A stretch of DNA of 64,000 nt from Pseudomonadota bacterium. Lineage in GTDB: Bacteria; Pseudomonadota; Alphaproteobacteria; Acetobacterales; Acetobacteraceae. The DNA lies in the NCBI GenBank assembly GCA_021849425.1, contig JAJZSY010000001.1, positions 186,001-250,000 of the forward strand, given 5' to 3'. Below the pieces are notes generated by a model. That model saw only the letters and a list, made by a program, of their open reading frames with translations, was not told where the DNA came from and made no database searches. Positions 39,781 through 49,225 of the stretch are shown here, one piece after another (position 1 is the first letter of the stretch; each line of letters begins with the position of its first letter). A program made the translations under genes and the position numbers.

Positions 39781-40317
39781 TCAGCCGTTCAGCTGGCCGG
39801 CGGCCTTGAGCTGGGCGGCGCGGGCGAGGATGCGGTCCTCGATGCCGCTGGCGACCGCCGGGTCCACCGGCTGATCGACCCAGGCGCCGCCGCTGCGGCC
39901 CTGCTCGAACACCGAGACCTTGAGGTTGTTGGCGGCGAGGGTGGTGCCGAGCACGTAGGCGGTGACCTTGAAGCGCTGGCCGGTGGTGCCGGGCGGGGAA
40001 TACCAGTCGGAGATGATGACGCCGGCGAAGGGATCGGCCGAGGCGAGCGGCATGAAGCTCAGCGTGTCGAGCGAGGCGCGCCAGAGATAGGCGTTGACCG
40101 CAACACCGGTCTGCCCGGCCGGGCTCTTGCCGCCGAGGCTGAACAGCGAGCCGAGGCCGCCGCCATTGCCGCTCGACGCCATTGCCTGGGGCACCCGGTA
40201 GGACTGCATGCTCGGCAGGTTGGGCTGCTGCGCGTTGCTGCACGCCACGAGCGCCAGGGCGGAGGCCAGCGACGCGGCTTTCAGGGCGGTCCGCAGGAAA
40301 TGGTTCGGGCAGGTCAT
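39781..40317 (-). CDS. DUF3576 putative lipoprotein
   Basis: A 178-residue protein with a lipoprotein signal (LASALALVAC, lipid-modified Cys26) and a DUF3576 domain (VNAYLWRASLDTLSFMPLASADPFAGVIISDWYSPPGTTGQRFKVTAYVLG). This family is restricted mainly to alphaproteobacteria and sits upstream of leuS-lptE-holA, which suggests an envelope role. The ATG at 40317 gives a normal signal peptide; a GTG 15 bases upstream is possible. The molecular function is unknown. Confidence 0.85.
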   Translation of the reverse strand: MTCPNHFLRTALKAASLASALALVACSNAQQPNLPSMQSYRVPQAMASSGNGGGLGSLFSLGGKSPAGQTGVAVNAYLWRASLDTLSFMPLASADPFAGVIISDWYSPPGTTGQRFKVTAYVLGTTLAANNLKVSVFEQGRSGGAWVDQPVDPAVASGIEDRILARAAQLKAAGQLNG

Positions 40318-40433
40318 GTCTGGAAAGCGCACATTCGTCTCCGCAGTTCGGACCGGAGGATCCGGCCGGCAACGATGGTCTTTAACCCTGCGGCGCGGCC
40401 GCGCCAAGGGCTGCGCGGCGCTGGGGGCCGGGC

Positions 40434-40466
40434 AAAAGAAAAGGGCGGCGGATCGCTCCGCCGCCC
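40434..40466 (-). terminator. Intrinsic terminator of the porin gene
   Basis: Read on the minus strand, GGGCGGCGGA and TCCGCCGCCC form a perfect 10-bp stem with a 4-base loop, followed by TTTTCTTTT. It starts 24 bases after the porin stop codon. Confidence 0.92.
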
Positions 40467-40490
40467 CATCTGAACACCTTGCGGGTCAGA

Positions 40491-41762
40491 TTACCACTTC
40501 AGAGCGGCACCGAGGCTGATCGCCTGGGACTGCACGTTGTTCTTCAGAGCCGTCGTGCTGTTCGACGCGAAGGTGTAGCCAGCCTGGTGACGGTGACCAT
40601 AGAGGTAGGTCGCATACAGGCCGAGGTTCTTGCTGAGCGCGTAGTTGGCGCCGACGGCAACACCGTAGTCGGTCTCGGTGCGGCCGAGGCTGGAGCCCCT
40701 CGTGTAGGCGCCAGCGGACTGGTTGTTGAAGTAGTAGGCGCCGACCGTGTAGGGGCCCATGTCGTAGATGCCGGTCACTTCATAGAAGGTCAGGTCGCGC
40801 TGGCCGGCCATCAGGAAGTGCATGCCGTTGTTGACCTGGCCGGACTTCGCGTTCACGCCGAGGGTGAAGCCGGCATACTTGACCTGGCCGGACAGTTCGT
40901 TGATGCCCATCGACTTGTAGTTCACGCCGAGACCGGTGCTGTTGCCGATCGGCGCGGCGTGCAGGTAGTCATACGCGAGGGTGACGCCGACGCCGTTGAA
41001 CTCGCCGGAGTATTCGATGCCGCCGGTGACGGTGTTCTTGCGGCGGGAAGCATCGCCAGCAGCGCTCGCCAGCGTGGCGCAGTTGGTGCTGCCGATGGCG
41101 CAAATCTCGCCCTGCTTGAAGCCGTTCGAGTTCGGCTCATAGTCGAAGCCGGCCTGGAAGCCCGCGATCTTCGGCGAGATATAGACGATCTTGTTGGTGG
41201 TGTAGAGCGCGCCGGTCGAGGTGAAGAGGCCCGAGGGAGCGTCCGGCGAGGGAACGGCGGCGCCGACGCCACCATCGGAGTTCCACAGGTTGCCGTCACC
41301 GAAATTGTAGTATTCGCCGGTGGAGAGCAGCCACCAGATGCCGTCGGTCTGGCCGAAGCGGACGAAGCCGGTCTGCGGCGTGCCGACATAGGCGAAGGCG
41401 CGACGGACCGCGAGGCCGGTCAGGCTGCCGCTGGCGCTGTTCTCGACGATACCGGTGCCGGCATTGCTGTAGGCCGTGCGCAGCTCGATGTGCGCGCCGT
41501 ACTGGATGCCGTTCTCGGTGGTGCCGTCGAAGCCCGGATACAGGCGGATGAAGCCGGACATGCCGACCGGGTTCAGCTTGGTGCCGCCCTGGACGCTGTC
41601 GCCGGAGGCGCCGATCATGTTGATCTGGTCGTTGATCAGGCCGTTGAGATAGACGTGGATCGAGCCCGGGGCCGGAGCCTTGGCAGCCTGGGCGTGGGCG
41701 GCGCCGGACGCCGCGACCATCAAGCCGAGCGACGCGGCAGACGCCAGAAGATACTTGCGCAT
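40491..41762 (-). CDS. Outer-membrane porin
   Basis: A 423-residue general porin. A Sec signal peptide (MRKYLLASAASLGLMVAASGAAHA, cleavage near residue 24) is followed by a beta-barrel with alternating hydrophobic residues, many Gly/Tyr/Asn, and a C-terminal aromatic (SLGAALKW) needed for BAM insertion. Marks include GFIRLYPGFDGTTENGIQYGAHIELRTAY, RRAFAYVGTPQTGFVRFGQTDG and GGIEYSGEFNGVGVTLAYDY. Codon use is less GC-extreme than that of its neighbours (more CAGAAC, GGCGTG and AAG choices), fitting a highly expressed gene. It has its own perfect terminator and about 170 bases upstream. Substrate selectivity is not known. Confidence 0.93.
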   Translation of the reverse strand: MRKYLLASAASLGLMVAASGAAHAQAAKAPAPGSIHVYLNGLINDQINMIGASGDSVQGGTKLNPVGMSGFIRLYPGFDGTTENGIQYGAHIELRTAYSNAGTGIVENSASGSLTGLAVRRAFAYVGTPQTGFVRFGQTDGIWWLLSTGEYYNFGDGNLWNSDGGVGAAVPSPDAPSGLFTSTGALYTTNKIVYISPKIAGFQAGFDYEPNSNGFKQGEICAIGSTNCATLASAAGDASRRKNTVTGGIEYSGEFNGVGVTLAYDYLHAAPIGNSTGLGVNYKSMGINELSGQVKYAGFTLGVNAKSGQVNNGMHFLMAGQRDLTFYEVTGIYDMGPYTVGAYYFNNQSAGAYTRGSSLGRTETDYGVAVGANYALSKNLGLYATYLYGHRHQAGYTFASNSTTALKNNVQSQAISLGAALKW

Positions 41763-41932
41763 TCAAACCTCCATTGTGCCGGCGAAACCGGCGTGAACCC
41801 TGCGCCGCCTGTGCCGTATCAGAAACCGGGATTGATCGCGGCCGGGCAGCGGACAAGCGGATAAAAGGCATTTCAGTCTCAGGAAGCAACATGCGCGCGG
41901 CCGGAGCCGGGCTATTTAGGTGCGCTGTTGTA

Positions 41933-42538
41933 TCAAGGCCACAGTGTATGGCGCTGAATTGCCAGCGCTCCGATGGCGCCCCCGCCGGCGCAGGAGGGGC
42001 CGAGCGCGCGCAGACGGCGGCCGCACACGCCGCCGAGCGCGATCACCGGCAGCCCCGCCCCGCGGGCCAGCGCCGCCCAGCGCACCGGGCCGAGGGCGGG
42101 CGCGCCGGGATGGCTCGCGGTGGGAAAGGCCGGCGAAAGAAACACCAGATCGGCGCCGGCGCGGCGGGCGCGGACAAGCTCCGCCCGGTCATGCGCGGAG
42201 GCGGTAATCCAGCCGCCGCCGGGGGATCGGGGGGCGGCGGGGAGCGCGCGCGCGCCGCGGCGCAGATGCACCCCGGCATGCAGGCGCGCGGCGAGGCCGG
42301 GTGCTGCGGCGACCACCAGCGCGATCCGCCGCGCGCGGCAGAGCCGGGCGATGGCGACGGCGCGCGCCGCCACGGGTTCATCGCGCAGCACCACGCCGGA
42401 CAGGCCGGGCGGGAGCGCCGCGATCGCGGCCAGCGGGTCGGGCAGGCGGGCGGGGTCGGTGAACAGCCACAGCGTGGGGTGGCGGGCGCGGCGGCGGCGC
42501 TTGACCGCCCGCGCCGCCGCGATCAGTTGTTCATCCAT
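41933..42538 (-). CDS. Thiamine-phosphate synthase-like (ThiE/TenI fold) protein
   Basis: A 201-residue TIM-barrel protein of the ThiE/TenI group. Recognisable parts are RRARHPTLWLFTDPARLPDPLAAI near residue 18, VVLRDEPVAARAVAIARLCRARRIALVVAA, and AHDRAELVRARRAGADLVFLSPAFPTASHPGAPALGPVRWA. The ASAHD and SPxFxTxSHPG motifs are those of ThiE. It is shorter and more Ala/Arg-rich than canonical ThiE and lacks several pyrophosphate-binding residues of the true synthase, so it may be a TenI-like paralogue. The start ATG overlaps the divergent yggS ATG by two bases, so each promoter must lie inside the other gene. Confidence 0.7.
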   Translation of the reverse strand: MDEQLIAAARAVKRRRRARHPTLWLFTDPARLPDPLAAIAALPPGLSGVVLRDEPVAARAVAIARLCRARRIALVVAAAPGLAARLHAGVHLRRGARALPAAPRSPGGGWITASAHDRAELVRARRAGADLVFLSPAFPTASHPGAPALGPVRWAALARGAGLPVIALGGVCGRRLRALGPSCAGGGAIGALAIQRHTLWP

Positions 42539-43211
42539 GAGCGAATTCAGCCCCGAGACGATCAGGCCCGCCCTCGACTCGATCCGCGCGCGGATCGCCC
42601 GCGCCGCGCAGGGACGCGCGGTGACGCTGATCGCGGTGTCGAAGACCAAGCCGGTCGCGGCGATCGAGGCGGCACTCGGCGCCGGGCAGATGGTGTTCGG
42701 CGAGAACCGGGTGCAGGAGGCGGCGGCGAAGTTCCCACTGCTGCGCCCGGCGCATCCGGGCCTCGCGCTGCACCTGATCGGGCCGTTGCAGACCAACAAG
42801 GCGCGCGAGGCGGTGGAGTTGTTCGACTGCATCGATTCGCTCGACCGGCCGAAACTCGCCGATGCGCTGGCGGCGGCCGCCGAGCGCGCCGGGCGGATGC
42901 CGCGGCTGCTGGTGCAGGTGAATGTCGGCGACGAGACGCAGAAGGCCGGGGTGAGCATGGCCGAGGCGGATGGCTTCATCCGCGCGATGCGCGCCCGGTT
43001 CGGCGAGCGGGTGCAGGGGCTGATGGCGATTCCGCCGCTCGGCGCCGATCCCGCGCCCTATTTCCGCACCCTCGTCGCCATGGCCGACACGCACGGGCTG
43101 GCGGTGCGCTCGATCGGCATGTCCGACGATTTCGAGACCGCGATCGCCTGCGGGGCGACCGAGGTGCGGGTCGGCTCGGCGCTGTTCGGCGCGCGCCACG
43201 CGCCTCAATAG
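42537..43211 (+). CDS. yggS: YggS-family PLP homeostasis protein
   Basis: A 224-residue pyridoxal-phosphate-binding protein (PLPHP) that buffers PLP and amino-acid pools. The PLP lysine is Lys36 in LIAVSKTKP, the same position as in E. coli YggS. FGENRVQEAAAKF, LHLIGPLQTNKAREAVE, VQVNVGDETQKAGV, GLMAIPPLG, SIGMSDDFETAIACGATEVRVGSALFG follow in the usual order. The start ATG shares two bases with the start of the opposite ThiE-like gene. Its 3' end overlaps the converging hydroxyacid dehydrogenase gene by 7 bases. Confidence 0.93.
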   Translation: MSEFSPETIRPALDSIRARIARAAQGRAVTLIAVSKTKPVAAIEAALGAGQMVFGENRVQEAAAKFPLLRPAHPGLALHLIGPLQTNKAREAVELFDCIDSLDRPKLADALAAAAERAGRMPRLLVQVNVGDETQKAGVSMAEADGFIRAMRARFGERVQGLMAIPPLGADPAPYFRTLVAMADTHGLAVRSIGMSDDFETAIACGATEVRVGSALFGARHAPQ

Positions 43212-44185
43212 CCCGCGGCGAAATCGACCAGCGTGGGCGGGACGCGCCCGGCGGCGAGTGTGCGCAGCGACGCGAAGAAGCTGGCCAGCGTCGCCGCGTT
43301 GTAGCGGGCCGGATCGTCCGACGAGATATGCGGCGTCATGATCAGGTTGGGCGTGTCCCAGACCGGATCGTCCGGCGGGACCGGCTCGGTGGCGAAGACG
43401 TCGAGCACCGCGCCGGCGATGGCGCCATCGCGCAGCGCGGCGCAGAGCGCGGGCTGATCGAGCAGCGCGCCGCGGCCCATGTTGATCACCCCGGCATGCG
43501 CGGGCAGCAGCGCCAGCCGCCGCGCATCGAGCAGGTTGCGCGTCGCCGCGGTGAGCGGACAGGCGAGGAGCAGGAAATCGGTGTGGGGCAGGATCAGGTC
43601 GAGATCGGCGACCGGCCTGGTCGCGTCGCAATCGGGATGCGGGGCGGCGCCGTTGCGGACACCGGTGACATGGATGCCGAATTGCCGCGCCCGGCGCGCC
43701 GCGCCGCCGCCGAGCCCGCCGACGCCGACGATCGTCGCGCGCATGCCGGCCACCGTGCCGGAGGCGCGGCGCTGCCAGCGATGGGCGCGCTGGTCGGTCG
43801 CGAAGGCGGGCATGTGGGTCGCCAGCATCAGCATCGCCATGATCGCGAACTCGCCGGCGCGGTCGGCGTGCACGCCGCGATTGTTCAGCAGCATCACCCC
43901 CTCGGGGATCATGTCGAACGGGGCGAGCGGGTCGACGCCGGCGGAGGTGGACTGGATCAGGCGCAGCTTTGGCGCGATCGAGAGATCGAGCCGGCGGATG
44001 GCGGCAGGGGTGGCGATCAGCGCCTCGATCCCGGGGGCGGCGGCGGCGAAATCGGCCTCGGTCTCGCCCACGGTCAGGGTGTGGCCCGCGCCGATCTCGC
44101 CGGCGAGGGCGGCGGCCTCGTGAAATTCGGGCGCCGTCAGCTTGAGATAGGGGCTGTCGGCGAATTCCTGGATGTGGATGTGCAT
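43205..44185 (-). CDS. D-isomer-specific 2-hydroxyacid dehydrogenase
   Basis: A 326-residue NAD(P)-dependent dehydrogenase of the glyoxylate/hydroxypyruvate-reductase type. The Rossmann motif is GVGGLGGGAARRARQFG (about residues 148-164). Catalytic residues are visible: Arg in INMGRGALLDQ, Glu in FATEPVPPDDPVW and His in MTPHISSDD. The start MHIHIQEF is chosen over the long open frame upstream, which runs into the DUF445 gene and is shadow sequence. It begins 2 bases after the DUF445 stop, so the two are probably co-transcribed. The substrate is not determinable from sequence. Confidence 0.9.
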   Translation of the reverse strand: MHIHIQEFADSPYLKLTAPEFHEAAALAGEIGAGHTLTVGETEADFAAAAPGIEALIATPAAIRRLDLSIAPKLRLIQSTSAGVDPLAPFDMIPEGVMLLNNRGVHADRAGEFAIMAMLMLATHMPAFATDQRAHRWQRRASGTVAGMRATIVGVGGLGGGAARRARQFGIHVTGVRNGAAPHPDCDATRPVADLDLILPHTDFLLLACPLTAATRNLLDARRLALLPAHAGVINMGRGALLDQPALCAALRDGAIAGAVLDVFATEPVPPDDPVWDTPNLIMTPHISSDDPARYNAATLASFFASLRTLAAGRVPPTLVDFAAGY

Positions 44186-44187
44186 GC

Positions 44188-45456
44188 TTACCCCGGCTGG
44201 TGAAATCCGAAATGCAGGAGAAGGAAGATCAGCCCGCCGGCGAGGAAGCCGACCAGCGTGCCGTTGACGCGGATATATTGCAGGTCCTTGCCGACGCGCA
44301 GTTCGAGCCGCTCGGTGATCGTCGCGGCGTCCCAGTTGCCGATGACGCGGCCGATGAAGCCGGCGATCTCGGCCTGCGCGCCAGGCATGAGGCGGGTGAC
44401 GACCATGCCCGCGCCGGCGGAGATGCGCGCGCGCATCGTGGGGTCCTCGGCGAGCAGGGCGCCGAAATTGGCGAGGGCGCCGGCGATCAGAAGCTGCGCG
44501 TGGCCGCCCGGCCGTGCGGCGTCCGCCGCGATCGCCGCGCGAAGCCGCGCCCACAGCTCCGCCCCCCAGGCGCGCACGCTCTCATGCCCGACCACGCCGC
44601 GCAGGGCGGCGCCGAGTTCGGCGGCGCGGGCGGGATCATCGGTGAGGCGGACGATCTCGCGGCGGACCCATTCATCGAAGGCGGCGCGCAGCTCGGAGCC
44701 ATCGGGGTCGACGCGCTCCAGCTCGGTGTTGAGCGCGGTGACGACGCGCGCGGCGATATTCGCGCCGACCGCCCAGCCGACCAGCGCGCCGCCCTGCTCG
44801 CGGACGCGCTCGCGCACCGCCTGTTTCAGCTCGGCCTCGCGGCTTTGCAGCAGCAGGCGGAGCTGGCCGAGGATGAAGCTGAACACCTCCTGATGGCGTC
44901 CGCTCTCGACCAGCGAGGCGAGCGCGCGGGCGACGAGGCGGCCGGCGGTCGGCCCGCCCGCCATGCGCGGCAGCAGGCGGCCGAGCACCCGCCGCGCGCG
45001 GCCATCCTCGACCGAATCGAGCAGGCGCGGCAGTGCCCCGGCGATGGCTTCCGCCAACGGCGCCGACATCGCCGGATCGGCGAGGAAGCGGCCGAGCAGG
45101 GCCGGAATGTCGAGCCCGGCGAGAAACCGCGTCACGTCGGCGCCGGTGAAGACATGGGTGGCGACGAAGCGGCCCAGCGCGGCGCCGAGCCGCTCCTTCT
45201 GCGCCGGCAGGATGGCGGTGTGCGGAATCGGCAGGCCGAGCGGGTGGCGGAACAGCGCGGTGACGGCGAACCAGTCGGCGAGGCCGCCGATCAGCCCGGC
45301 CTTGGCGGCATCGCGCAGGAACAGGGCGGCGGGGCCGGGCTTCAGCGCGTATCCCGCCGCCATCAGCGCCGCCATCAGCGCGAGCAGGCCGGTCGCGAAG
45401 GCGCGGTGCCGGAACAGCGAGCGGCGGAGTGCGGCGTCGGGGTCGGGTGTGGTCAT
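44188..45456 (-). CDS. DUF445 (YjiN-like) membrane protein
   Basis: A 422-residue protein with membrane segments at both ends: FATGLLALMAALMAAGYAL plus LIGGLADWFAVTALFRHPLGLPIPHTAILP near the start (DUF445 signature), and VGFLAGGLIFLLLHFGFHQ at the extreme C-terminus. Between them is a long helical region rich in Ala/Arg/Glu. The family is widespread and uncharacterised. The stop is 2 bases before the hydroxyacid dehydrogenase start. Function unknown. Confidence 0.88.
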   Translation of the reverse strand: MTTPDPDAALRRSLFRHRAFATGLLALMAALMAAGYALKPGPAALFLRDAAKAGLIGGLADWFAVTALFRHPLGLPIPHTAILPAQKERLGAALGRFVATHVFTGADVTRFLAGLDIPALLGRFLADPAMSAPLAEAIAGALPRLLDSVEDGRARRVLGRLLPRMAGGPTAGRLVARALASLVESGRHQEVFSFILGQLRLLLQSREAELKQAVRERVREQGGALVGWAVGANIAARVVTALNTELERVDPDGSELRAAFDEWVRREIVRLTDDPARAAELGAALRGVVGHESVRAWGAELWARLRAAIAADAARPGGHAQLLIAGALANFGALLAEDPTMRARISAGAGMVVTRLMPGAQAEIAGFIGRVIGNWDAATITERLELRVGKDLQYIRVNGTLVGFLAGGLIFLLLHFGFHQPG

Positions 45457-45512
45457 GGCGCTGGTGTGGCCCGATCCGCCGCGGCGGGCAACCCGTGCGC
45501 CACGGCGCGGGA

Positions 45513-46700
45513 TCAGCCCAGCAGGCGCAGGAGCACGAGGCCGGACGCGGCGAAACCGGCGCTGGCGAGGAAGGTCGCCGCCGGGCCGGCGACGCTCCAG
45601 GCGAGGCCGGCGATCAGGCTCGCGGCCAGCAGGGCGAGACCGCCGGCGAGGTGGAACACGCCGAACGCCGTGCCGCGCGCGGCCGCGGGTGCGGCATCGG
45701 AGACCAGCGCCGAGAGCACGCCCTGGGTCAGCCCCATATGCAGGCCGAACAGGGCGATGCCGAGCAGGCCGACCACGAGGCCGGGGGCGAAGGCGAGGCA
45801 GAGATCGGCGAGGATGAGCACGCCGAACCCGGCGGCGAGCACGCCCCGCCGATCCAGCCGGTCGGCCAGGCGGCCGGCCGGATAGGCGGCGAGGCCGTAG
45901 ACCACGTTCATCACCACCAGCACCGCCGGGGTGAGCGCCAGCGGCAGGCCGAGGCTGCGGGCGCGCAGGACGAGGAACGCCTCGCCGAAGCGGGCGAGCG
46001 TGAGCACCGCGCCGGCCAGCACGACGGCGCGAAAGCGCGGGCCGAGGGCGGCGAATTCGCGGGCGCGCAGCGGCAGGCGGGCGGGCGGGCGATCCGGCTT
46101 CGGCGGCGGCTCGCGCACCGCGACCGCGAGCAGCGCCACGGCGGCGAGGCCGAAGGGCAGCGCCAGCCAGAAGACGAGGCGGATATTGTCGCCGCTCGCC
46201 GCCATCAGCGCGATCGCGAGCAGCGGGCCGGCGAAGGCGCCGACCGTGTCGAGCGACTGGCGCAGGCCGAAGGCGGCGCCGCTCATGCCGGGCGGCGCGA
46301 GGTCGCCCACCAGCGCATCGCGCGGGGCGCCGCGCACGCCCTTGCCGATCCGGTCGAACACGCGCGCGCCCAGCACCACGCCCGCCACCGGTGCCAGCGC
46401 GAAGACCGGCTTCGACAGCGCGCCCATCGCATAGCCGGCGATGGCCAGCGGCTTGCGCCGGCCGAGCCGGTCACTCAGCCAGCCGGAGAACATCTTGACG
46501 ATCGAGGCCGTGCCCTCGCCCAGCCCCTCGACCAGCCCGACCATTTCGGTGCCGGCGCCGAGCGTGACGACGAGGAAGACCGGCAGCAGCGCGTGGACCA
46601 TCTCGGACGAGATGTCCATCAGCAGGCTGACGCAGCCGAGCGCCCAGATGGCGCGCGGCAGGCGCGGGCGCGCAAGGCCCGATTCGGCCGGGGCGCTCAT
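45513..46700 (-). CDS. Major facilitator superfamily transporter
   Basis: A 395-residue, 12-helix MFS carrier. The loop 2-3 motif appears as GWLSDRLGRRKPLAIAGYAMGA (about residues 73-94), with DRIGKGVRGAPRDALVGDLAPP between helices 4 and 5 and a second-half counterpart PAGRLADRLDRRGVLAAGFG. It resembles drug/unknown-solute exporters of proteobacteria with the VSLLMDISSEMVHALLPVFLV start. The substrate is unknown and no neighbour gives a clue; about 140 bases with no gene separate it from the transketolase gene. Confidence 0.9.
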   Translation of the reverse strand: MSAPAESGLARPRLPRAIWALGCVSLLMDISSEMVHALLPVFLVVTLGAGTEMVGLVEGLGEGTASIVKMFSGWLSDRLGRRKPLAIAGYAMGALSKPVFALAPVAGVVLGARVFDRIGKGVRGAPRDALVGDLAPPGMSGAAFGLRQSLDTVGAFAGPLLAIALMAASGDNIRLVFWLALPFGLAAVALLAVAVREPPPKPDRPPARLPLRAREFAALGPRFRAVVLAGAVLTLARFGEAFLVLRARSLGLPLALTPAVLVVMNVVYGLAAYPAGRLADRLDRRGVLAAGFGVLILADLCLAFAPGLVVGLLGIALFGLHMGLTQGVLSALVSDAAPAAARGTAFGVFHLAGGLALLAASLIAGLAWSVAGPAATFLASAGFAASGLVLLRLLG

Positions 46701-46840
46701 GCCGCCCGCGCGTCAGTCGAGGCGTCGTGCCGCCCGCGCGGGCGCCGCCAGGCCCAATCCGTCATCGCCGGTCCTCCTGATCCGCAGGTAGGACGATCTG
46801 CGGGACGATGCCAAGCCCGGCCCTGGTCAGCCCGGCCGGC

Positions 46841-49225
46841 TCAGCCGGCGGCGGCGCGGGGACGGGCCGGGAAGGCCAGCACCGGGCGGCCGCTGGTGAA
46901 GGCGCCGACGCGCTCGATGATCGCGGCGGCGTCGATGCCGTTGGCGCGGTAGAGATCGGCGATGGTGCCGGTCTGGCCGAAGCGCTCGACGCCGAGCGGC
47001 AGCACTGCATGGCCGGCGACGCCGCCGAGCCAGGACAGGGTGGCGGGATGGCCGTCGATCACCGTGACGATGCGGCAGCCGCGCGGGAGCGGGGCGAGCA
47101 GGCGCTCGGCGAGCGAACTCGCCGCCGCGCCGCGGCAGCGCGCGCGCTGGGACGCGCTCCAGCCGGCGTGCAGGCGGTCGGCCGAGGTGATGGCGAGCAC
47201 GCCGATATCGCGCCGGCTTTCCGCCAGCGCCCCGGCGGCGCGGATCGCCTCCGGCGCCACCACCCCCTGATAGGCGATGACGAGTTCGGCGTTCGGCCCC
47301 GGCTCGCGCAGCCAGTAGGCGCCGTCGGTCGCCCCCTGCCGCCAGGCGGCGCCGCGCCGGCCCGGCTGCTCGACCGGGTTGGTGGACAGGCGCAGATAGA
47401 CCGAGCCGCCCGCCGCATCGGCAAGGCCAGTGGCCGGATCGGTCATCTCGCCGCCGTCGCGCTGGAGATGCTCGAACGCCCATTCCATGATGACGGCCAG
47501 CTCGTCGGCGAAGGCCGGCTCGAAGGCGGCGAGGCCGGGCTGGGTCATGCCGATCGCCGGCGTGCCGATCGACTGGTGGGCCCCGCCCTCCGGCGCGAGG
47601 GTGACGCCCGAGGGCGTGCCGACCAGCAGGAAGCGGGCATCCTGGTAGCAGGCGTAGTTCAGCGCATCGAGCCCGCGGGCGATGAACGGATCGTAGACGG
47701 TGCCGATGGGGATGAGGCGGCGGCCGAACAGCGAACGGGCGAGGCCGGCGGCGGCGAGCAGCAGCATCAGGTTGGTCTCGGCGATGCCGAGTTCGAGATG
47801 CTGGCCCTCGGGCGCGAAATCCCAACGCGCGGTCGAGGGGATTTTCTCGGCGCGGAACAGGTCCGCCATCGCCTCGCGGGCGAACAGGCGGCGGCGGTTC
47901 ACCCAGGGGCCGAGCGAGGTGGTGCCGGTGACGTCGGGCGAGGTGGTGAGGATGCGCGCGGCGAGCGCGCTGTCGCCGCGGGCGAGATCGTCGAGGATGC
48001 GGCCGAACGCGGCCTGGGTGGAGATCTCGCGCTCGCCGGGTGCGGCGAGGGGGGGGACCGGCAGGTGCGCATCATCGTGCCGGCGGCGGCCGGCGGCGAA
48101 GAAGGGCACCGCGTCGAGCCAGGCGCGGAAGCCTTCCACGTCCGCGACCGCGGCGAAACGCTCCCATTCCTCGCCCGGCCTCACGCCCATGTGGCGCTGC
48201 CAGGCCCGCATCTGCTCGACCGTCATCACCCCGCCGTGATTGTCCTTGTGCCCGGCGATCGGCGTGCCCCAGCCCTTGATCGTGTAGGCGAGGAAGCAGG
48301 TCGGGCGGTCGTGATCGATGGCGGCGAAGGTGTCCGCCATGGTCTGCACGCAATTGCCGCCGAGATTTTCCATCAGCGCGGCCAGCTCGGCATCGCTGCG
48401 CCGGGCGATCAGCGCCGAGACCGCGCCCTGGTCGCCCAGCTCGTCGAGCAGGCGCCGGCGCCAGGCGGCGCCGCCCTGGAAGGTGAGTGCTGCGTAGCGC
48501 TGGTTGGGGCAGGAATCGATCCAGCATCGCAGCGCCTCGCCGCCCGGCTCGGCGAAGGCCGCGCGCTGCAACGCGCCGTATTTGATCCGCACCACGTCCC
48601 AGCCAAAGGCCTCGAAGATCTTCTCGATGCGCTGCCACAGCCCCTCGCGGGCCACGCCGTCGAGCGACTGGCGGTTATAGTCGATCACCCACCAGACATC
48701 GCGCAGCCCGTTCTTCCAGCCTTCCTGGAGGCATTCGTGGATGTTGCCCTCGTCGATCTCGGCATCGCCCATCAGCGCGACCATGCGGCCGCGCCGCAGA
48801 TCCCGCCCCCAGGGCTTCGCCGCGATATAGTCCTGAACCAGGGAGGCGAAGGAGGTGATGGCGACGCCGAGCCCGACCGAGCCGGTGGAAAAATCGACAT
48901 CGTCATCGTCCTTGGTGCGGCTCGGATAGCTCTGGGTGCCGCCGAAGCCGCGGAAAGTCTCCAGCCGCGCGCGCGTGGTGTTGCCCATCAGGTATTGCAT
49001 CGCGTGGAACACCGGGGCGGCGTGCGGCTTGACCGCGACGCGGTCTTCCGGGCGGAGCGCGGTGAAATAGAGCGCCGCCATGATACTCACCATCGAGGCG
49101 GAGGAGGCCTGGTGCCCGCCAATCTTGATGCCGTCCGCCTTCGGCCGGAGGTGGTTGGCGTTGTGGATCATCCAGTGCGACAGCCAGAGCAGGCGCTGTT
49201 CGGCGGTTTTCAGATGCGGCGTCAT
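46841..49225 (-). CDS. Transketolase-like / homodimeric 2-oxoacid dehydrogenase E1-type enzyme
   Basis: A 794-residue thiamine-diphosphate enzyme. The ThDP motif is GDAEIDEGNIHECLQEGWKNGLRDVWWVIDYNRQSLDG (about residues 152-190), which resembles AceE-type pyruvate dehydrogenase E1 more than classical transketolase; HLELGIAETNLMLLLAAAGLA is the acceptor-domain signature. It is annotated as transketolase in many alphaproteobacteria, yet shorter than AceE (about 890). A divergent Lrp/AsnC gene 114 bases away recalls mdeR-mdeB of Pseudomonas putida, where MdeB is a 2-oxobutyrate dehydrogenase E1. No E2 or E3 subunits are in the window, so the reaction is uncertain. Confidence 0.8.
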   Translation of the reverse strand: MTPHLKTAEQRLLWLSHWMIHNANHLRPKADGIKIGGHQASSASMVSIMAALYFTALRPEDRVAVKPHAAPVFHAMQYLMGNTTRARLETFRGFGGTQSYPSRTKDDDDVDFSTGSVGLGVAITSFASLVQDYIAAKPWGRDLRRGRMVALMGDAEIDEGNIHECLQEGWKNGLRDVWWVIDYNRQSLDGVAREGLWQRIEKIFEAFGWDVVRIKYGALQRAAFAEPGGEALRCWIDSCPNQRYAALTFQGGAAWRRRLLDELGDQGAVSALIARRSDAELAALMENLGGNCVQTMADTFAAIDHDRPTCFLAYTIKGWGTPIAGHKDNHGGVMTVEQMRAWQRHMGVRPGEEWERFAAVADVEGFRAWLDAVPFFAAGRRRHDDAHLPVPPLAAPGEREISTQAAFGRILDDLARGDSALAARILTTSPDVTGTTSLGPWVNRRRLFAREAMADLFRAEKIPSTARWDFAPEGQHLELGIAETNLMLLLAAAGLARSLFGRRLIPIGTVYDPFIARGLDALNYACYQDARFLLVGTPSGVTLAPEGGAHQSIGTPAIGMTQPGLAAFEPAFADELAVIMEWAFEHLQRDGGEMTDPATGLADAAGGSVYLRLSTNPVEQPGRRGAAWRQGATDGAYWLREPGPNAELVIAYQGVVAPEAIRAAGALAESRRDIGVLAITSADRLHAGWSASQRARCRGAAASSLAERLLAPLPRGCRIVTVIDGHPATLSWLGGVAGHAVLPLGVERFGQTGTIADLYRANGIDAAAIIERVGAFTSGRPVLAFPARPRAAAG

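Noticed and set aside
37222-40473. 1083-codon plus-strand open frame opposite leuS
   Set aside because: Gly/Ala/Asp/Arg-rich shadow of leuS and its neighbours with no motif.
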